From: Chaetoceros tenuissimus
Lineage: Eukaryota; Bacillariophyta; Thalassiosirophyceae; Chaetocerotales; Chaetocerotaceae
Assembly: GCA_021927905.1 (NCBI GenBank)
Contig: BLLK01000029.1
Location: forward strand, 992,001-1,056,000
Direction: 5' to 3'
DNA: 64,000 nucleotides
A program made the translations under genes and the position numbers. The notes below the pieces were generated by a model that worked only from the letters and a program-made list of their open reading frames with translations, was not told the origin of the DNA and ran no database searches. The stretch's first letter is position 1. Each line of letters begins with the position of its first letter. Shown piece after piece: positions 1 through 9,283 of the stretch.

Positions 1-2421
1 AATCTTTTCTGAACTGTAGGATCGATTGGATCAGACTTGGAAACCTTTCGCCAGAAGACCTCTTTGGATACCTCCAAGAAAACAAGGAAACAAACCAGCA
101 CAACTGCAAAAGGCAAAGACAGGGTAAAGAGGAAACCAACGAAACGAAGTGCCCATTTCCTCCACCCTAACGAAAATCCGAGACATCATAATGAGTGAAT
201 TCATTGAAGAAAGCCGTTGCATCACCAGCCTGTAATGCATTCAACGCAACTTGAGAAGCCTCCAATCGAACTCCTTTAGCAGTCTCAGCACGCTTCTTTG
301 CAGAGTTACTTGAAGATGAACCAGAAAAATCAGAGTCATCGGAGAGCTTCTTGCACTTGTTGCAATCAGCAACTTTCCACTTGCGCCAAAGCTTCTCCTT
401 CGGATGCCAGTAATGAGTGTCTCCATGACGAAGCTGAGTAGTGAAGCCGTCAGAAGGAGGTTTTGACATCCAAGACTTATCTCCCTTTGAAGCATTCGAA
501 GTCTCCTTTCCTTTCGACTTGGGAGTTGATTTAGCAGAAGATTGTTTGGACTCTCCTTCCTTCTTCGGAGTAACCTTTGGAGCAGACTTAGCAGCCTGAG
601 CAAATGACGCTGGCTTGCTCTTCACTTCCAATTTCCAAGCTCCAGAGACTCCTTTGAGACCCAATTCGAGAGTTTGAATCTTTTGAACTAAATCAGGAAA
701 GGTATCAGGAGGTTGGCCCTGCACTAGCTTGGTTTCAACACCAAGTTTGAATTCAATGATCTTGTTCTTCATCAATTGAACACCGCAAGTGGCACAACCA
801 TCAAGGAGAAGCTGAGTCCATTCAGAAGGAGAGATGGCAACATTGCTTCGATCCGCAGTTTGTTTCAATGCCGAGATTTCTGCAGCAGCTCGAGTACAAC
901 TGTGATCAGCATAATTTGAAGCCTTGATACGCTTAGCCTGTTGACGGAATGACTCAGGAAGATTGCTCAACAATGGACAAAGTCCTCGAAGCAAGAGATA
1001 GAGAAACACAAAAGGGTCAGTGTATGCAACTCCTTGGAAATAATAGGTAACATCCGATCGATAAGTATTCATGATGTAGTTCACAGTCTGAGTATCGAGG
1101 ACATTTTCAATGGATTGCATCAAAACCTTTGAAAGTGTGCGGACGTTAGCACGACGCTTTGTATTACGCATCCTTTCGGGTCGAGACAAGCCATTTGCAA
1201 CATCGAATCTCTGAGTTTCCTCTTCATCATAACGAAGTGTGACTGCCGCCTTAACTTCTTGAAGCGAAAGTTTACATCCAATCTGCACTATGTCGGCATC
1301 ACCCACTTTACTATATTCGGTCAAGCCAACAGCACCAAGTTTTCCTTCAACGACTCGTTCAAATCGCTTGAGGTCGGAAGAAATGTGCTCAACTGTAAGC
1401 TGTCCCTCTTTGACAAAACTGATTCTTTGACCTTTATTGGCTTCAATGTGTTTCGATTGCTTGAAAAAGTCACTTGAAGTAGTATCACAGTCATGATTGA
1501 GAGAAGTACTTCCTGAATTCAAAGAAACTTGATCAAGAAGCAACTTGAATTCATGTTCAGGAATTGGGTTGGGATTGTTCTCATTAGATTCAGAGAGGCG
1601 AATGGAAGTTTCATCAGAAACGAATGGTTGACCGCGAGAATTCAAATTCGTACCGCCTGAACCACGTCCATCAGTTCTTCTAATGGATTCGATGCTGGTC
1701 TCGAGGGCTGCCTGACGCTGTTCAAGTCTCTCGAGACTCTCTGAGGTCGTCTCCGAATGTTGTTCGACCTTCGATTGCAAGTCCTCGATGCTCTCGAATT
1801 TCGCATCCATGTTCCTCTCGAAGCTCGCGAAGAGTGCCTCGAGTACTGACAACGACGCGGTTTCTTGCGAATCACTGTTATCATTTGTTGGATCACCACT
1901 TCTTCTGACACTTTGATTTGATGAGGATGAAGTTGAAGGAATTTCAAAAGAATCCTCATAGACTGAAGTGCTATCAATTGAGTCACCATCATTGGGATGC
2001 TCTTGATTCGAGTTCCGAGTCGCTTCACTCTGTTGATTCTCTTCACTCTGTTGATTAGAATGATCACGCTGAGTCCTCGAATTAGGATTAGACCCATCAC
2101 GAGTGCTGCTTCCACCAGGACCAATCCCTTCGTGAGAGGCATAAGGTCCGCTTCCTTGAGATCTCCCCCCAGCGCTTGGTGGGTTTGAATCAAGACCAGA
2201 AGGAGGATCCCGAGAGTCACCGGAAGGAGTGCCTTCAGGAGCATTGCCGAGGAGTCTCCTGCCAAGTGGAGTACGTGAGAAGCTTCGAGAAACATGCCGA
2301 GCTAAGTCTTCGAATGGCATTAAAATTGCTTGGTTACGCGGATAATATTAATCGTTTCGCGATCTGCAGAGTGACGAAACGTGAACGCGGGCTCAATTTA
2401 CCTGTTCTTTTAATATAATAA
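1..2421 (-). mobile_element. Retroelement 5' part (Gag region), running off the left edge
   Basis: The strand reads right to left. A long Gag-type frame fills most of the interval and the pol genes would lie left of base 1, outside the window. The roughly 100 bases to its right (2,321-2,421) are non-coding and abut the end of the neighbouring Copia pol frame, so this element probably inserted into, or was joined to, that Copia element. I could not define an LTR or primer site here. The type is most likely Ty1/copia (CoDi-like), judged only from the style of the Gag C-terminus. It looks whole as far as it can be seen. Confidence 0.55.
167..2320 (-). CDS. Gag-like protein of a retroelement, 717 aa
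   Basis: This would be the structural Gag of the element at the left edge. The N-terminal 150 residues are rich in Ser, Asn, Gln and Gly and look disordered. A coiled coil of Glu/Gln/Ser heptads follows (about residues 165-215). Then comes a longer folded-looking region (about 300-580) and a basic Lys/Ser-rich linker. Near residue 640 there is a Trp/Cys cluster, HYWHPKEKLWRKW followed by CNKC, of the kind seen at the end of diatom Copia Gag proteins. The tail is acidic and serine-rich. No protease or RT motif is present. The family call rests on architecture and position, and the Gag could instead belong to another LTR group. Confidence 0.5.
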   Translation of the reverse strand: MPFEDLARHVSRSFSRTPLGRRLLGNAPEGTPSGDSRDPPSGLDSNPPSAGGRSQGSGPYASHEGIGPGGSSTRDGSNPNSRTQRDHSNQQSEENQQSEATRNSNQEHPNDGDSIDSTSVYEDSFEIPSTSSSSNQSVRRSGDPTNDNSDSQETASLSVLEALFASFERNMDAKFESIEDLQSKVEQHSETTSESLERLEQRQAALETSIESIRRTDGRGSGGTNLNSRGQPFVSDETSIRLSESNENNPNPIPEHEFKLLLDQVSLNSGSTSLNHDCDTTSSDFFKQSKHIEANKGQRISFVKEGQLTVEHISSDLKRFERVVEGKLGAVGLTEYSKVGDADIVQIGCKLSLQEVKAAVTLRYDEEETQRFDVANGLSRPERMRNTKRRANVRTLSKVLMQSIENVLDTQTVNYIMNTYRSDVTYYFQGVAYTDPFVFLYLLLRGLCPLLSNLPESFRQQAKRIKASNYADHSCTRAAAEISALKQTADRSNVAISPSEWTQLLLDGCATCGVQLMKNKIIEFKLGVETKLVQGQPPDTFPDLVQKIQTLELGLKGVSGAWKLEVKSKPASFAQAAKSAPKVTPKKEGESKQSSAKSTPKSKGKETSNASKGDKSWMSKPPSDGFTTQLRHGDTHYWHPKEKLWRKWKVADCNKCKKLSDDSDFSGSSSSNSAKKRAETAKGVRLEASQVALNALQAGDATAFFNEFTHYDVSDFR

Positions 2422-4416
2422 TTAGTTTATTCGAATTGTTTTATCTAGTTTGTTACTTGTGAGACATAGCTTCACAATGATGACTTCCGAGTTGATGTAA
2501 TTATCCAGTGCCTCAAGATATCTATCATTAACCTCTTCAAGCTTAGCTTCATGCAGTTCTTCACCATATGGTAGTTGACTCTCATCATCCTCAACAGGAT
2601 CATCAAAAGCATCATAGTAAACACGCTGAGGGTAGATATTATTATAGATCGGTACCTTGGTATTTCCAATTTTCTCATGTATACAGTCCATGAAGATCTT
2701 GGTACGACGCTTCAATTCATCAGACTCTAGCTCATGGTCCGGTATAGGAATGACAGATGATCGAGCTATGAAGTTTCCATTGCTTAGAAGTACCCAGTGA
2801 CAAAAGGACTGTCCTACTTCATGAGCAGGACCCAACCAACGACAGATCTTCTTACTCTTAGAGTCCTCATCGAAGTAGTAGCACCACTGAAACCAACCAA
2901 ATGAAACATATTCCGAGATATCTGGAGTATAGTGCATAATCATTTCGTACGGTGTTCTCCCCTGGAGATCGAACCGTCCGGTTGCCAGAAGTGATAAGAG
3001 ATCAGCAGTATACTCATAACAAAAGCACCAAAGACGAATAGGTGTATCAGTACTCATCATAATCTTCCTAGCATATCTCTTGACCTCTCCAATGGCCGGC
3101 TCAGCCCTATTCTGCCATGGCAAGTGTGGCTCAGTGAAGGTCTGATAGATACCGAATTTCCTCATCAATCTCTTGAAGAGTCCATCTTTAAAGTTACCAT
3201 GGTTATCAGAGTGCAAGCTATACGGCAGACCTATGACATGCAGAAAGTACCTAAGGGTCCTACCAGTAGTTTCAGAAGTCTCATTCTCACATGGAAGAAA
3301 CTTATAGAAACCGAGTCCATTAGTATAGATGACTCCTCCTTTGTATCCACGAATCGAAGTAGCATTGACTTTGAGATAGTCACAATAAAACTTCCCGAAG
3401 ATTCTCGACAATTGTTTATATTGTAGCTGAGCCTTGTCAGTCTTGAAACGCCGAGAAAGAGCACCAGTAGTTCTAATGAATTTCGAAGTAGTAGCCTGTA
3501 AAGTTCTTTGGGCGGTTTTCAACCCAATCTTCAGCAGCCGTGCCATTTCCTCAGGACTGATGCTTTCTTTGCTCTTATACGAATTCATCGCATGTAATGA
3601 CTTAAAGGTATCCTCATGTGGATGAAGTATAGGAGTTGACTGCACAGCAGACAAAAAATGTAGCGACATAAGGGAAGAACCAACAGGATCATCTTGCACT
3701 GAATCAAGGATACTGGTTGAAGTAGAAAATACAGATCTTGGCTGAGAAAAGTTACCACCTGGGATACTGGGATCCCAAGGGAACTTAGCTGACATGATAA
3801 GTCTTGGACATGTATGGATCTCATCCGCCGTAGGACGACGAATAGGGATGAACGGCAATGCCCCATCATATTCCACAGGGATTACAGTACCACAGGGAAA
3901 AGTTATGGATTGTGCATGTGGATCAGAGTAATATCGCTTAGGTCTTGTATCAACCCTTACATCAGATTCTTCTGCCTGTATTGGATTCATTAGAGAGTCA
4001 TCCATCCTATCACCAAGGTATATTGAGTTATTGCATTCGATGATGTAAGTCTTACTATCATCCGCATCATATGCATAGAGTACATTTGCAATTGGTAGAT
4101 CTGATATGGTTCCAAGTGAAGCGCTGAACCCTCCAGCAGTAACAAACTTGTCAACCACAAACTCCTCAACAAAGGCATGTTTACCAGCACAATTGGTGTC
4201 TGCCCATGAATCGATTCCTAGTCTGGTACCATGTTCATGTTCATGAGAAGTCAGATTCGGATGCACAAAAGATTCAATATCAAAAGAAGTTCTAGCTGCA
4301 GAGATCTTGGTCGTGATGAATGCTCTAATAGTATAGGTTGGAGTACAGGTGGAGCGAAGCAATAGTCCCTGAAACAGTCTACGGGACAAGAGAAATAGGC
4401 CAGCCATCAATAACAA
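2422..4416 (-). CDS. Copia protease-integrase polyprotein portion
   Basis: A retropepsin-like motif IDSWADTNCAGKH lies near residue 70, the diatom Copia form in which the usual D-S/T-G is replaced by a D-x-x-A-D-T block. The integrase core follows from about residue 340. Its first catalytic Asp is in FYCDYLKV, the second in LHSDNHG, and the Glu in NRAEPAIGEVKR, a D,D(35-ish)E arrangement. The Trp-rich integrase C-terminal region (SFGWFQWCYYF, then KICRWLGP) is typical of this group. The frame ends before RT. This is an old retroelement copy and is broken. Confidence 0.75.
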   Translation of the reverse strand: MLLMAGLFLLSRRLFQGLLLRSTCTPTYTIRAFITTKISAARTSFDIESFVHPNLTSHEHEHGTRLGIDSWADTNCAGKHAFVEEFVVDKFVTAGGFSASLGTISDLPIANVLYAYDADDSKTYIIECNNSIYLGDRMDDSLMNPIQAEESDVRVDTRPKRYYSDPHAQSITFPCGTVIPVEYDGALPFIPIRRPTADEIHTCPRLIMSAKFPWDPSIPGGNFSQPRSVFSTSTSILDSVQDDPVGSSLMSLHFLSAVQSTPILHPHEDTFKSLHAMNSYKSKESISPEEMARLLKIGLKTAQRTLQATTSKFIRTTGALSRRFKTDKAQLQYKQLSRIFGKFYCDYLKVNATSIRGYKGGVIYTNGLGFYKFLPCENETSETTGRTLRYFLHVIGLPYSLHSDNHGNFKDGLFKRLMRKFGIYQTFTEPHLPWQNRAEPAIGEVKRYARKIMMSTDTPIRLWCFCYEYTADLLSLLATGRFDLQGRTPYEMIMHYTPDISEYVSFGWFQWCYYFDEDSKSKKICRWLGPAHEVGQSFCHWVLLSNGNFIARSSVIPIPDHELESDELKRRTKIFMDCIHEKIGNTKVPIYNNIYPQRVYYDAFDDPVEDDESQLPYGEELHEAKLEEVNDRYLEALDNYINSEVIIVKLCLTSNKLDKTIRIN

Positions 4417-4428
4417 CTGGCATAACAG

Positions 4429-6084
4429 TCAGGAGATTCTATTACCATTCGCATCATAGACATGACCTTGATATGAACGGCCATTGACAGTAGAAATAAC
4501 ACTAGAAGCATCACCATTTCCTCCCCTTGATGCAGACGAGCCAAAAGCTTGACCTGCATTATTGGTAGTGATGGTTCCAGGAATAGGAGGAGCTGGTGCA
4601 GGAGCAGCTGGTGGAGGCGCAGCACCAGGGGTCTGTGCCTGCTGGAACTGCCTAATGTTCAACTGGGTTTGAACTGCAGCAACAATTTGCGGAGAAGGGA
4701 TAGCATAGCCGTCACCATTCACGGTGAAGCCATCAGGGGGCGTACGACCATCTTTCCATCCATTATCAATCTTCATTTGCTGGACTGCCGCCTTCTGCAT
4801 CTTAGACATCTTATTAAACATGTCCTGTGGATAATTCCTGGCTTCTGCAGTAAAATTTGGTAGTCCTGGAGGATTGTGGTAAGGATTGTTGTTGTGGTAA
4901 GAGCCTCTTCCTCTGCCACGACCACGACCACGACCTCTGCCACCTCCTCTTCCAAATCGTCCACCATGTCCAGATCTTCCACGTCCTCCTGTATCAACAT
5001 TATTAATTCGTCTATTATCAGTATGTGCACCATTTTCTGCCAAAGTACGGTAACGTTGAAGTTTGGATGCAAACAAATTGTAATATGTGTCAAAATCCTT
5101 TGGGCCTTGAATGTCATCCCATGCATCCTTTGCATCCACATGGTATTTGATTGCGGTAGTATTCTTCAATCCCTGACAGAAAGCTTGGATTTTCTGGTGG
5201 TCGTTCATAGCATAGTGGGCACCACCATTTGCTAGGTCATTAAAACATTGTGTCATACGATTGTAGTAGTCCTCCATCTTGAAGCGATGCTTATCTCCAG
5301 AGTAATTCAACTTGGTCAAATCTGTTGCTGCCTGAGCTGCTTTATTTTGAAGGTATGTATCATTTGCAAAATGGTTCACAAAGGCAAAATGCAGCTGGTA
5401 GCCTTGATTGCGAGGTAAGAATTGCTTCACAAGGTTTGCACCATGCCCTGTTGTTCCGATGTACTGGAGGTATAGTCCAAAGAGAGTCTTGGAATCTTCT
5501 TGGAACTTCGGACCTCTCCTGGACAGACATGCTCTCAACTTCAACTTTCGAGTTGGATGGATATCATTGAAGTTACCATCAGCTTGACGAATAATGTAAT
5601 CGATAGATACACCATGTACACCTTTTGTACGTGAGACGACAGTTAGAAATTTTGCCATGAAATCATCATAATTATCTGTGGTAAATTTTGGCACATCGAT
5701 ATCGGGTAGAGTTGCGGCATCATCATTCTCTCTATCTTGTAGTGCTTGATCACGATAAGTCTGCATGAGAGCTAACTGGGCTTGATCTAAGGCAGCAAGA
5801 GCTTGAGCATCATATAGAGCATTACAACTGGCTCTATCTTTAAGAGTGAAAGACAATGCTTTAAGGTTAGCAGCCAAAGCAGGTCCATACACAATACGCT
5901 GAGCAGCTTGGCGACCAGAGTTAGAAGAATGGACTTGCGAAATAAATCTATCAATGTCTTCTTCTGAGATTGTCATCAATCGTCTAAATGTTGGAATAAA
6001 AGCAATCAATTCTGTGCGAGCTCTAGCAACAGCTACGCCTAGAATATTCTGCACAAATGCAGTGAAGGTTGGAATATCGTCCAT
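4429..6084 (-). CDS. Copia (CoDi-type) Gag, 551 aa
   Basis: This is the structural protein of the Copia element. The first 300 residues form the helical Gag body. About residues 320-350 are a strongly Gly/Arg-rich block of GRGRGR type, a likely RNA-binding stretch in place of a zinc knuckle. After it come MSKMQKAAVQQMKIDNGWK and an Ala/Pro-rich tail ending near a short Gly/Ser segment. The pol frame starts 12 bases downstream in another frame, which fits the separate or shifted pol expression used by this family. The match of body, Gly/Arg block and tail to diatom Copia Gag is by recollection and was not searched. Confidence 0.7.
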   Translation of the reverse strand: MDDIPTFTAFVQNILGVAVARARTELIAFIPTFRRLMTISEEDIDRFISQVHSSNSGRQAAQRIVYGPALAANLKALSFTLKDRASCNALYDAQALAALDQAQLALMQTYRDQALQDRENDDAATLPDIDVPKFTTDNYDDFMAKFLTVVSRTKGVHGVSIDYIIRQADGNFNDIHPTRKLKLRACLSRRGPKFQEDSKTLFGLYLQYIGTTGHGANLVKQFLPRNQGYQLHFAFVNHFANDTYLQNKAAQAATDLTKLNYSGDKHRFKMEDYYNRMTQCFNDLANGGAHYAMNDHQKIQAFCQGLKNTTAIKYHVDAKDAWDDIQGPKDFDTYYNLFASKLQRYRTLAENGAHTDNRRINNVDTGGRGRSGHGGRFGRGGGRGRGRGRGRGRGSYHNNNPYHNPPGLPNFTAEARNYPQDMFNKMSKMQKAAVQQMKIDNGWKDGRTPPDGFTVNGDGYAIPSPQIVAAVQTQLNIRQFQQAQTPGAAPPPAAPAPAPPIPGTITTNNAGQAFGSSASRGGNGDASSVISTVNGRSYQGHVYDANGNRIS

Positions 6085-6638
6085 TCTATTTATTTGAAAA
6101 ATTTGGAAAATTTTATTAGTAAAATATCTTTATTTCATTCCATAGGAATGCTCACACGGTTACTTGCTCCATAGGCTTCTGCTGAGCTCCCAACCATAAC
6201 TCCAGTTGATCAGACTGAGTTCTAAAATATTGGTTGGGCTCTCTATAAACATAGGGTTTAAATAGAGAGGTTCTTTCCATCCGTGAGCCGAGGTGTACTA
6301 TGTTGTATAACACAAGTACTTTCTATTATCCGATTTCATCTTCGGACCTCGTTTTATGTGTCATCAGTTTGTGTACCTTTATTGCAGAGGCCGAAGCAGC
6401 ATGCAAGGCATAATCACACCAAACTGTTACTAGTCAAACAAATATTCACTTACTTGAATTTCTTTCTTGGTTAGAGCTATTGGGACTTGATAAACTGAAA
6501 AAATATAGTAGTTACGTATCAAAATAGTAATTATCTTATTGTGTGTATATGTAAAGTGTTCGTTTGTGATGTGAAAAAGATACTTCAAATAGTGTTCGGG
6601 TTCTCAAAATCTACCAACCTAACAGTGGGATTTTCTCA
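6085..6638. other. Non-coding stretch between Copia Gag and DIRS-like copy A
   Basis: About 550 AT-rich bases. The part next to the Copia Gag should hold the leader and 5' LTR of that element, but no second copy of the sequence exists in the window, so LTR borders cannot be assigned. I saw no initiator-Met primer-site complement. The last ~160 bases show no recognisable feature and end abruptly at the truncated 3' side of copy A. Confidence 0.4.
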
Positions 6639-7161
6639 GTGGAGCGTGGATCTTAAGAAAAACTTTTGTTTGCAGACCACTTTTACGATTTGGTGCTGGA
6701 TCTACTTTTTCGCATGCTCGGAAGAATTCTTCAAATTCAGGTCGTAAGTCTCCAGATTGTAATCTGCACGGATCTGCCAGACCTCGCGCCTGACAAACGC
6801 TTCCGATGTATTGTCAAACGACTCCTGCAGTAAGTTGCTTACCTCTGTTGGTACCAAACCAATCATATCGCAGGACAAAGGCAAAGCTGAGGATAAAGTA
6901 CCTTATTTCAATTCCTCGACGACTGTGTGGATTCTGGAGACACGAGTCAAAGCGGATTCCTCCGTGCTGTAGGTATTTGTTCCATCTCGACCAAGCTCTA
7001 GAGTGCTTCTGATTGATTCTGACTGTGTTTGCTGCTTTGGCGACAGATGTACCGCCAGCGATTGAAAAAAGGATGACAGCTCTTCCCCGTTTTGCTCGAA
7101 TATCACAAGCTTGTCTGGTAGCATCGCCTTCGTCTCTGGAATGGAGAGAAGCTTTTCCCAT
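6639..7161 (-). pseudogene. DIRS-like tyrosine recombinase, N-terminal part only (copy A)
   Basis: This matches the first third of the recombinase of copy B (19,397-20,578): a basic N-terminus, then a stretch containing the Tyr/Phe-rich RYFILSFAFVLRYDWFG. The catalytic Arg, HxxR and Tyr boxes are not present in this copy. In the intact form the enzyme would integrate a circular DNA intermediate, without a DDE integrase. This is a fossil. Confidence 0.65.
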
Positions 7162-7278
7162 AAGTGCAGTGGTGTGACGTCTGTGTCACGAGAAAAAGAG
7201 TCTGAGACAAGGTTGTGATCACCTTTGATGTGGCCCTTATCGAGTTATCTACTAGTTCTGATGCTATAGCTCGCGAGA

Positions 7279-7664
7279 CTATATCGTGACATCGTGACAA
7301 GGTTGTAAACGAGGATTGAAACAATTTCTTCTCATCCAACCTAAAGCTGATGAAGAATCAGTTATCGCCAAAACCCTGAAATTTGGGGGACTAACACATC
7401 GAACAATCTTAATTAGCAAGTGCAGGCTATAAATTCCAAGAGATTTAAAGTAAAAAGTCTTCTCCATTCTGGTGGGATTTCGAAACGCCATGCATATGCT
7501 ACCCCATTCAGAATAAAGTAACCTCCCATACCATGCTCTGAAGCATCACTCAGAGTTACATAGTCACAGACTACTGGAAGTATGTGATCTAAAGACCAGC
7601 CTGCTGCGTTTTCTCGAAGTTTGGAGATGACCCCTCTCCAGAAATGGAGGTCCTTCTTTTCCAT
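7279..7664 (-). pseudogene. DIRS-like RNase H region (copy A)
   Basis: The RNase H signature DASEHGMGGYF with nearby LLEFIA and ITDSSSALGW is readable in this interval. These carry the Asp, Glu and Asp of the active site as seen in copy B. The family order RT, RNase H, recombinase is kept. The copy is broken. Confidence 0.65.
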
Positions 7665-7735
7665 ATTGTTGAATTTACGATTTGAATTGTCTTGGTTGTT
7701 CTACCTAGAAGTCTTATGACGGTATTGCAGTCTGT

Positions 7736-8706
7736 TCAGAAAGAATCTGCCTTCAAAAATAAGATCAAGACGTCTTGTAGCTTTCTGATAAGGCTTTCAA
7801 GTCGCTTCCTGTCTGCCTGAGTAAGAGGGGTTCCAATGGCTGCTAGAGAAATAAAGTGTTCCAAAGATAACAAGATGAGATCAGCTTTGGACGATGTGAT
7901 GTTAACTTTCATTGCATTGGTATCCACTACCCATCTGAGTATGGTTTGCCTAACTTTCAGTGTTCCTTCCTGTAATAACTTGAGTGGACTTAAAATAGGA
8001 GGTCGACGGACTGATTAATTTGGGTCGGCTGGACGGAATATACAATCCAGAATGTAGGGGACTACGTGAAAAGCTCGTCGTGCTAGATCGCCTTGATGTA
8101 GACAGAAAACCAGGAAATCGTCGATAAAAATCTCAATGTAAGCTGTGAAAGGTGTCACTTCGAATTTGAGCGCTTTAACTGGGGTGAGCGAAGTTGGTTG
8201 CCATTCCATCATAGGAATGTTTTGAACGAGATTGGAATGCATTGTCCATGGGTCCCAGGTTGGGTCCAAGACTAGCTGGTTTGTAAGATCTGCTACAAAT
8301 TCAGTTAATACTGTGAACTCTCCTGCTGCTGGTGAGGAGCCGAAAGGTAGTCACAATAGAATAAAAGCCAGTCCCATGAATACAGTGCAGCATAGCAAAG
8401 CATCTTGTAACTGTGCAAAGCATCGTCGGTAGGCGCTATCTAGTTCAAACTTGGCTTGCAGGATAGGTATGGTGGGGTAGTGGAACCTGGTATTGTGTAT
8501 ATTGAAGAAAAATCTATACAAGGCTTTTCAGTATCTGGTCTTCTCTTGTTTGTCTTTGTCACAGAGCTTATTGACTGAGTGTCCACTCTCTTGAGCTTGA
8601 GAACAATCCTGCTGCATCGAGGAAGGTTCTTGTAGCTACACCGATCTTGATGCCGCCAGCTCCAGTTAGTTTCTTCAAAGTAGATACTAGAATAGGGATT
8701 TGCCAA
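7736..8706 (-). pseudogene. DIRS-like reverse transcriptase region (copy A)
   Basis: The palm motifs are visible as in copy B: LQAKFDLDSAYQR-type motif A is eroded here, the conserved Pro-Ala-Ala-Gly block (motif B) can be read, and motif C is IFIDDFLVFC with the two catalytic aspartates. The region then runs into a thumb-like segment before the RNase H. It is a fossil copy of the reverse transcriptase and reading is interrupted. Confidence 0.6.
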
Positions 8707-9283
8707 CCTCTGTTGACCTCTTTGGATATTGCTGACGCTAGGAATTCTTCATTGCCTCTGGTGGAGGAGTTGTTTGACTTTTTGACTGCAGATTGGAGGT
8801 CTGAGTCTCTTTCTTTGTAGTTTGAGTGGTCTATTGGATATTCAATGCCGGTACTAATTATTTTATTGAGTTTATGTTCGGTGTTCACAGAGCCGAGGGT
8901 GAAAAGATCACTTAGTATATCAGTATCTCAAAATTCAAAGTTGGGACTTATGACAGAGTTAGGTTCTTGTAAAAGAACTTGAGATAAATCAAAATTTGCT
9001 TCCTCGATAATAGAGGAGATGTAGGTCGCTGCCTCTTCTTTATGTTCAAATCTAAATTTGGATGCAGCTGGAGTTGGAGTTACCATTTGGTGTAATTTCG
9101 ACAGGATTCTAACCAGTCTGGAAGGTGGCTTAGAAGGTCGGTTAGGTGCAGGTAATGCAGGTTGATCAGGTGGTTCAAGTGGAGCGATAGGTACGGTTTT
9201 GTCTGTATTGCTGTGTTCTGTCGCAAGTAAAGATACATTTTAGTTATATTTTATTCTTAGATTATTTGTTGAGTACTACTTAG
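8707..9283 (-). other. Gag-pol junction and pol N-terminal linker of copy A
   Basis: This holds the pol N-terminal linker shared with copy D (34,264-34,782) and absent from copy B. It is an acidic, helix-prone segment with FRFEHKEEAATYISSIIEEA in copy D. The final ~180 bases next to gag are non-coding in the frames examined. No separate gene is seen. Confidence 0.45.

Larger units (their letters stand above)
2422..6084 (-). mobile_element. Ty1/copia element (CoDi-like), partial, minus strand
   Basis: Two frames in Copia order read from right to left: Gag, then protease and integrase. Reverse transcriptase and RNase H are not found in the window; the pol frame ends where the left-edge element begins, so this copy is incomplete. 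Copia order (integrase before RT) is supported by the integrase lying directly after the protease. The expected 5' LTR would lie right of 6,084, but I could not fix its ends. The element is broken by loss of its 3' half and otherwise well preserved. Confidence 0.75.

Noticed and set aside
4876-5235. Thr/Ser-rich plus-strand frame opposite Copia Gag
   Set aside because: It is the complement of the Gly/Arg-rich block of Gag, an artefact of repeat composition.
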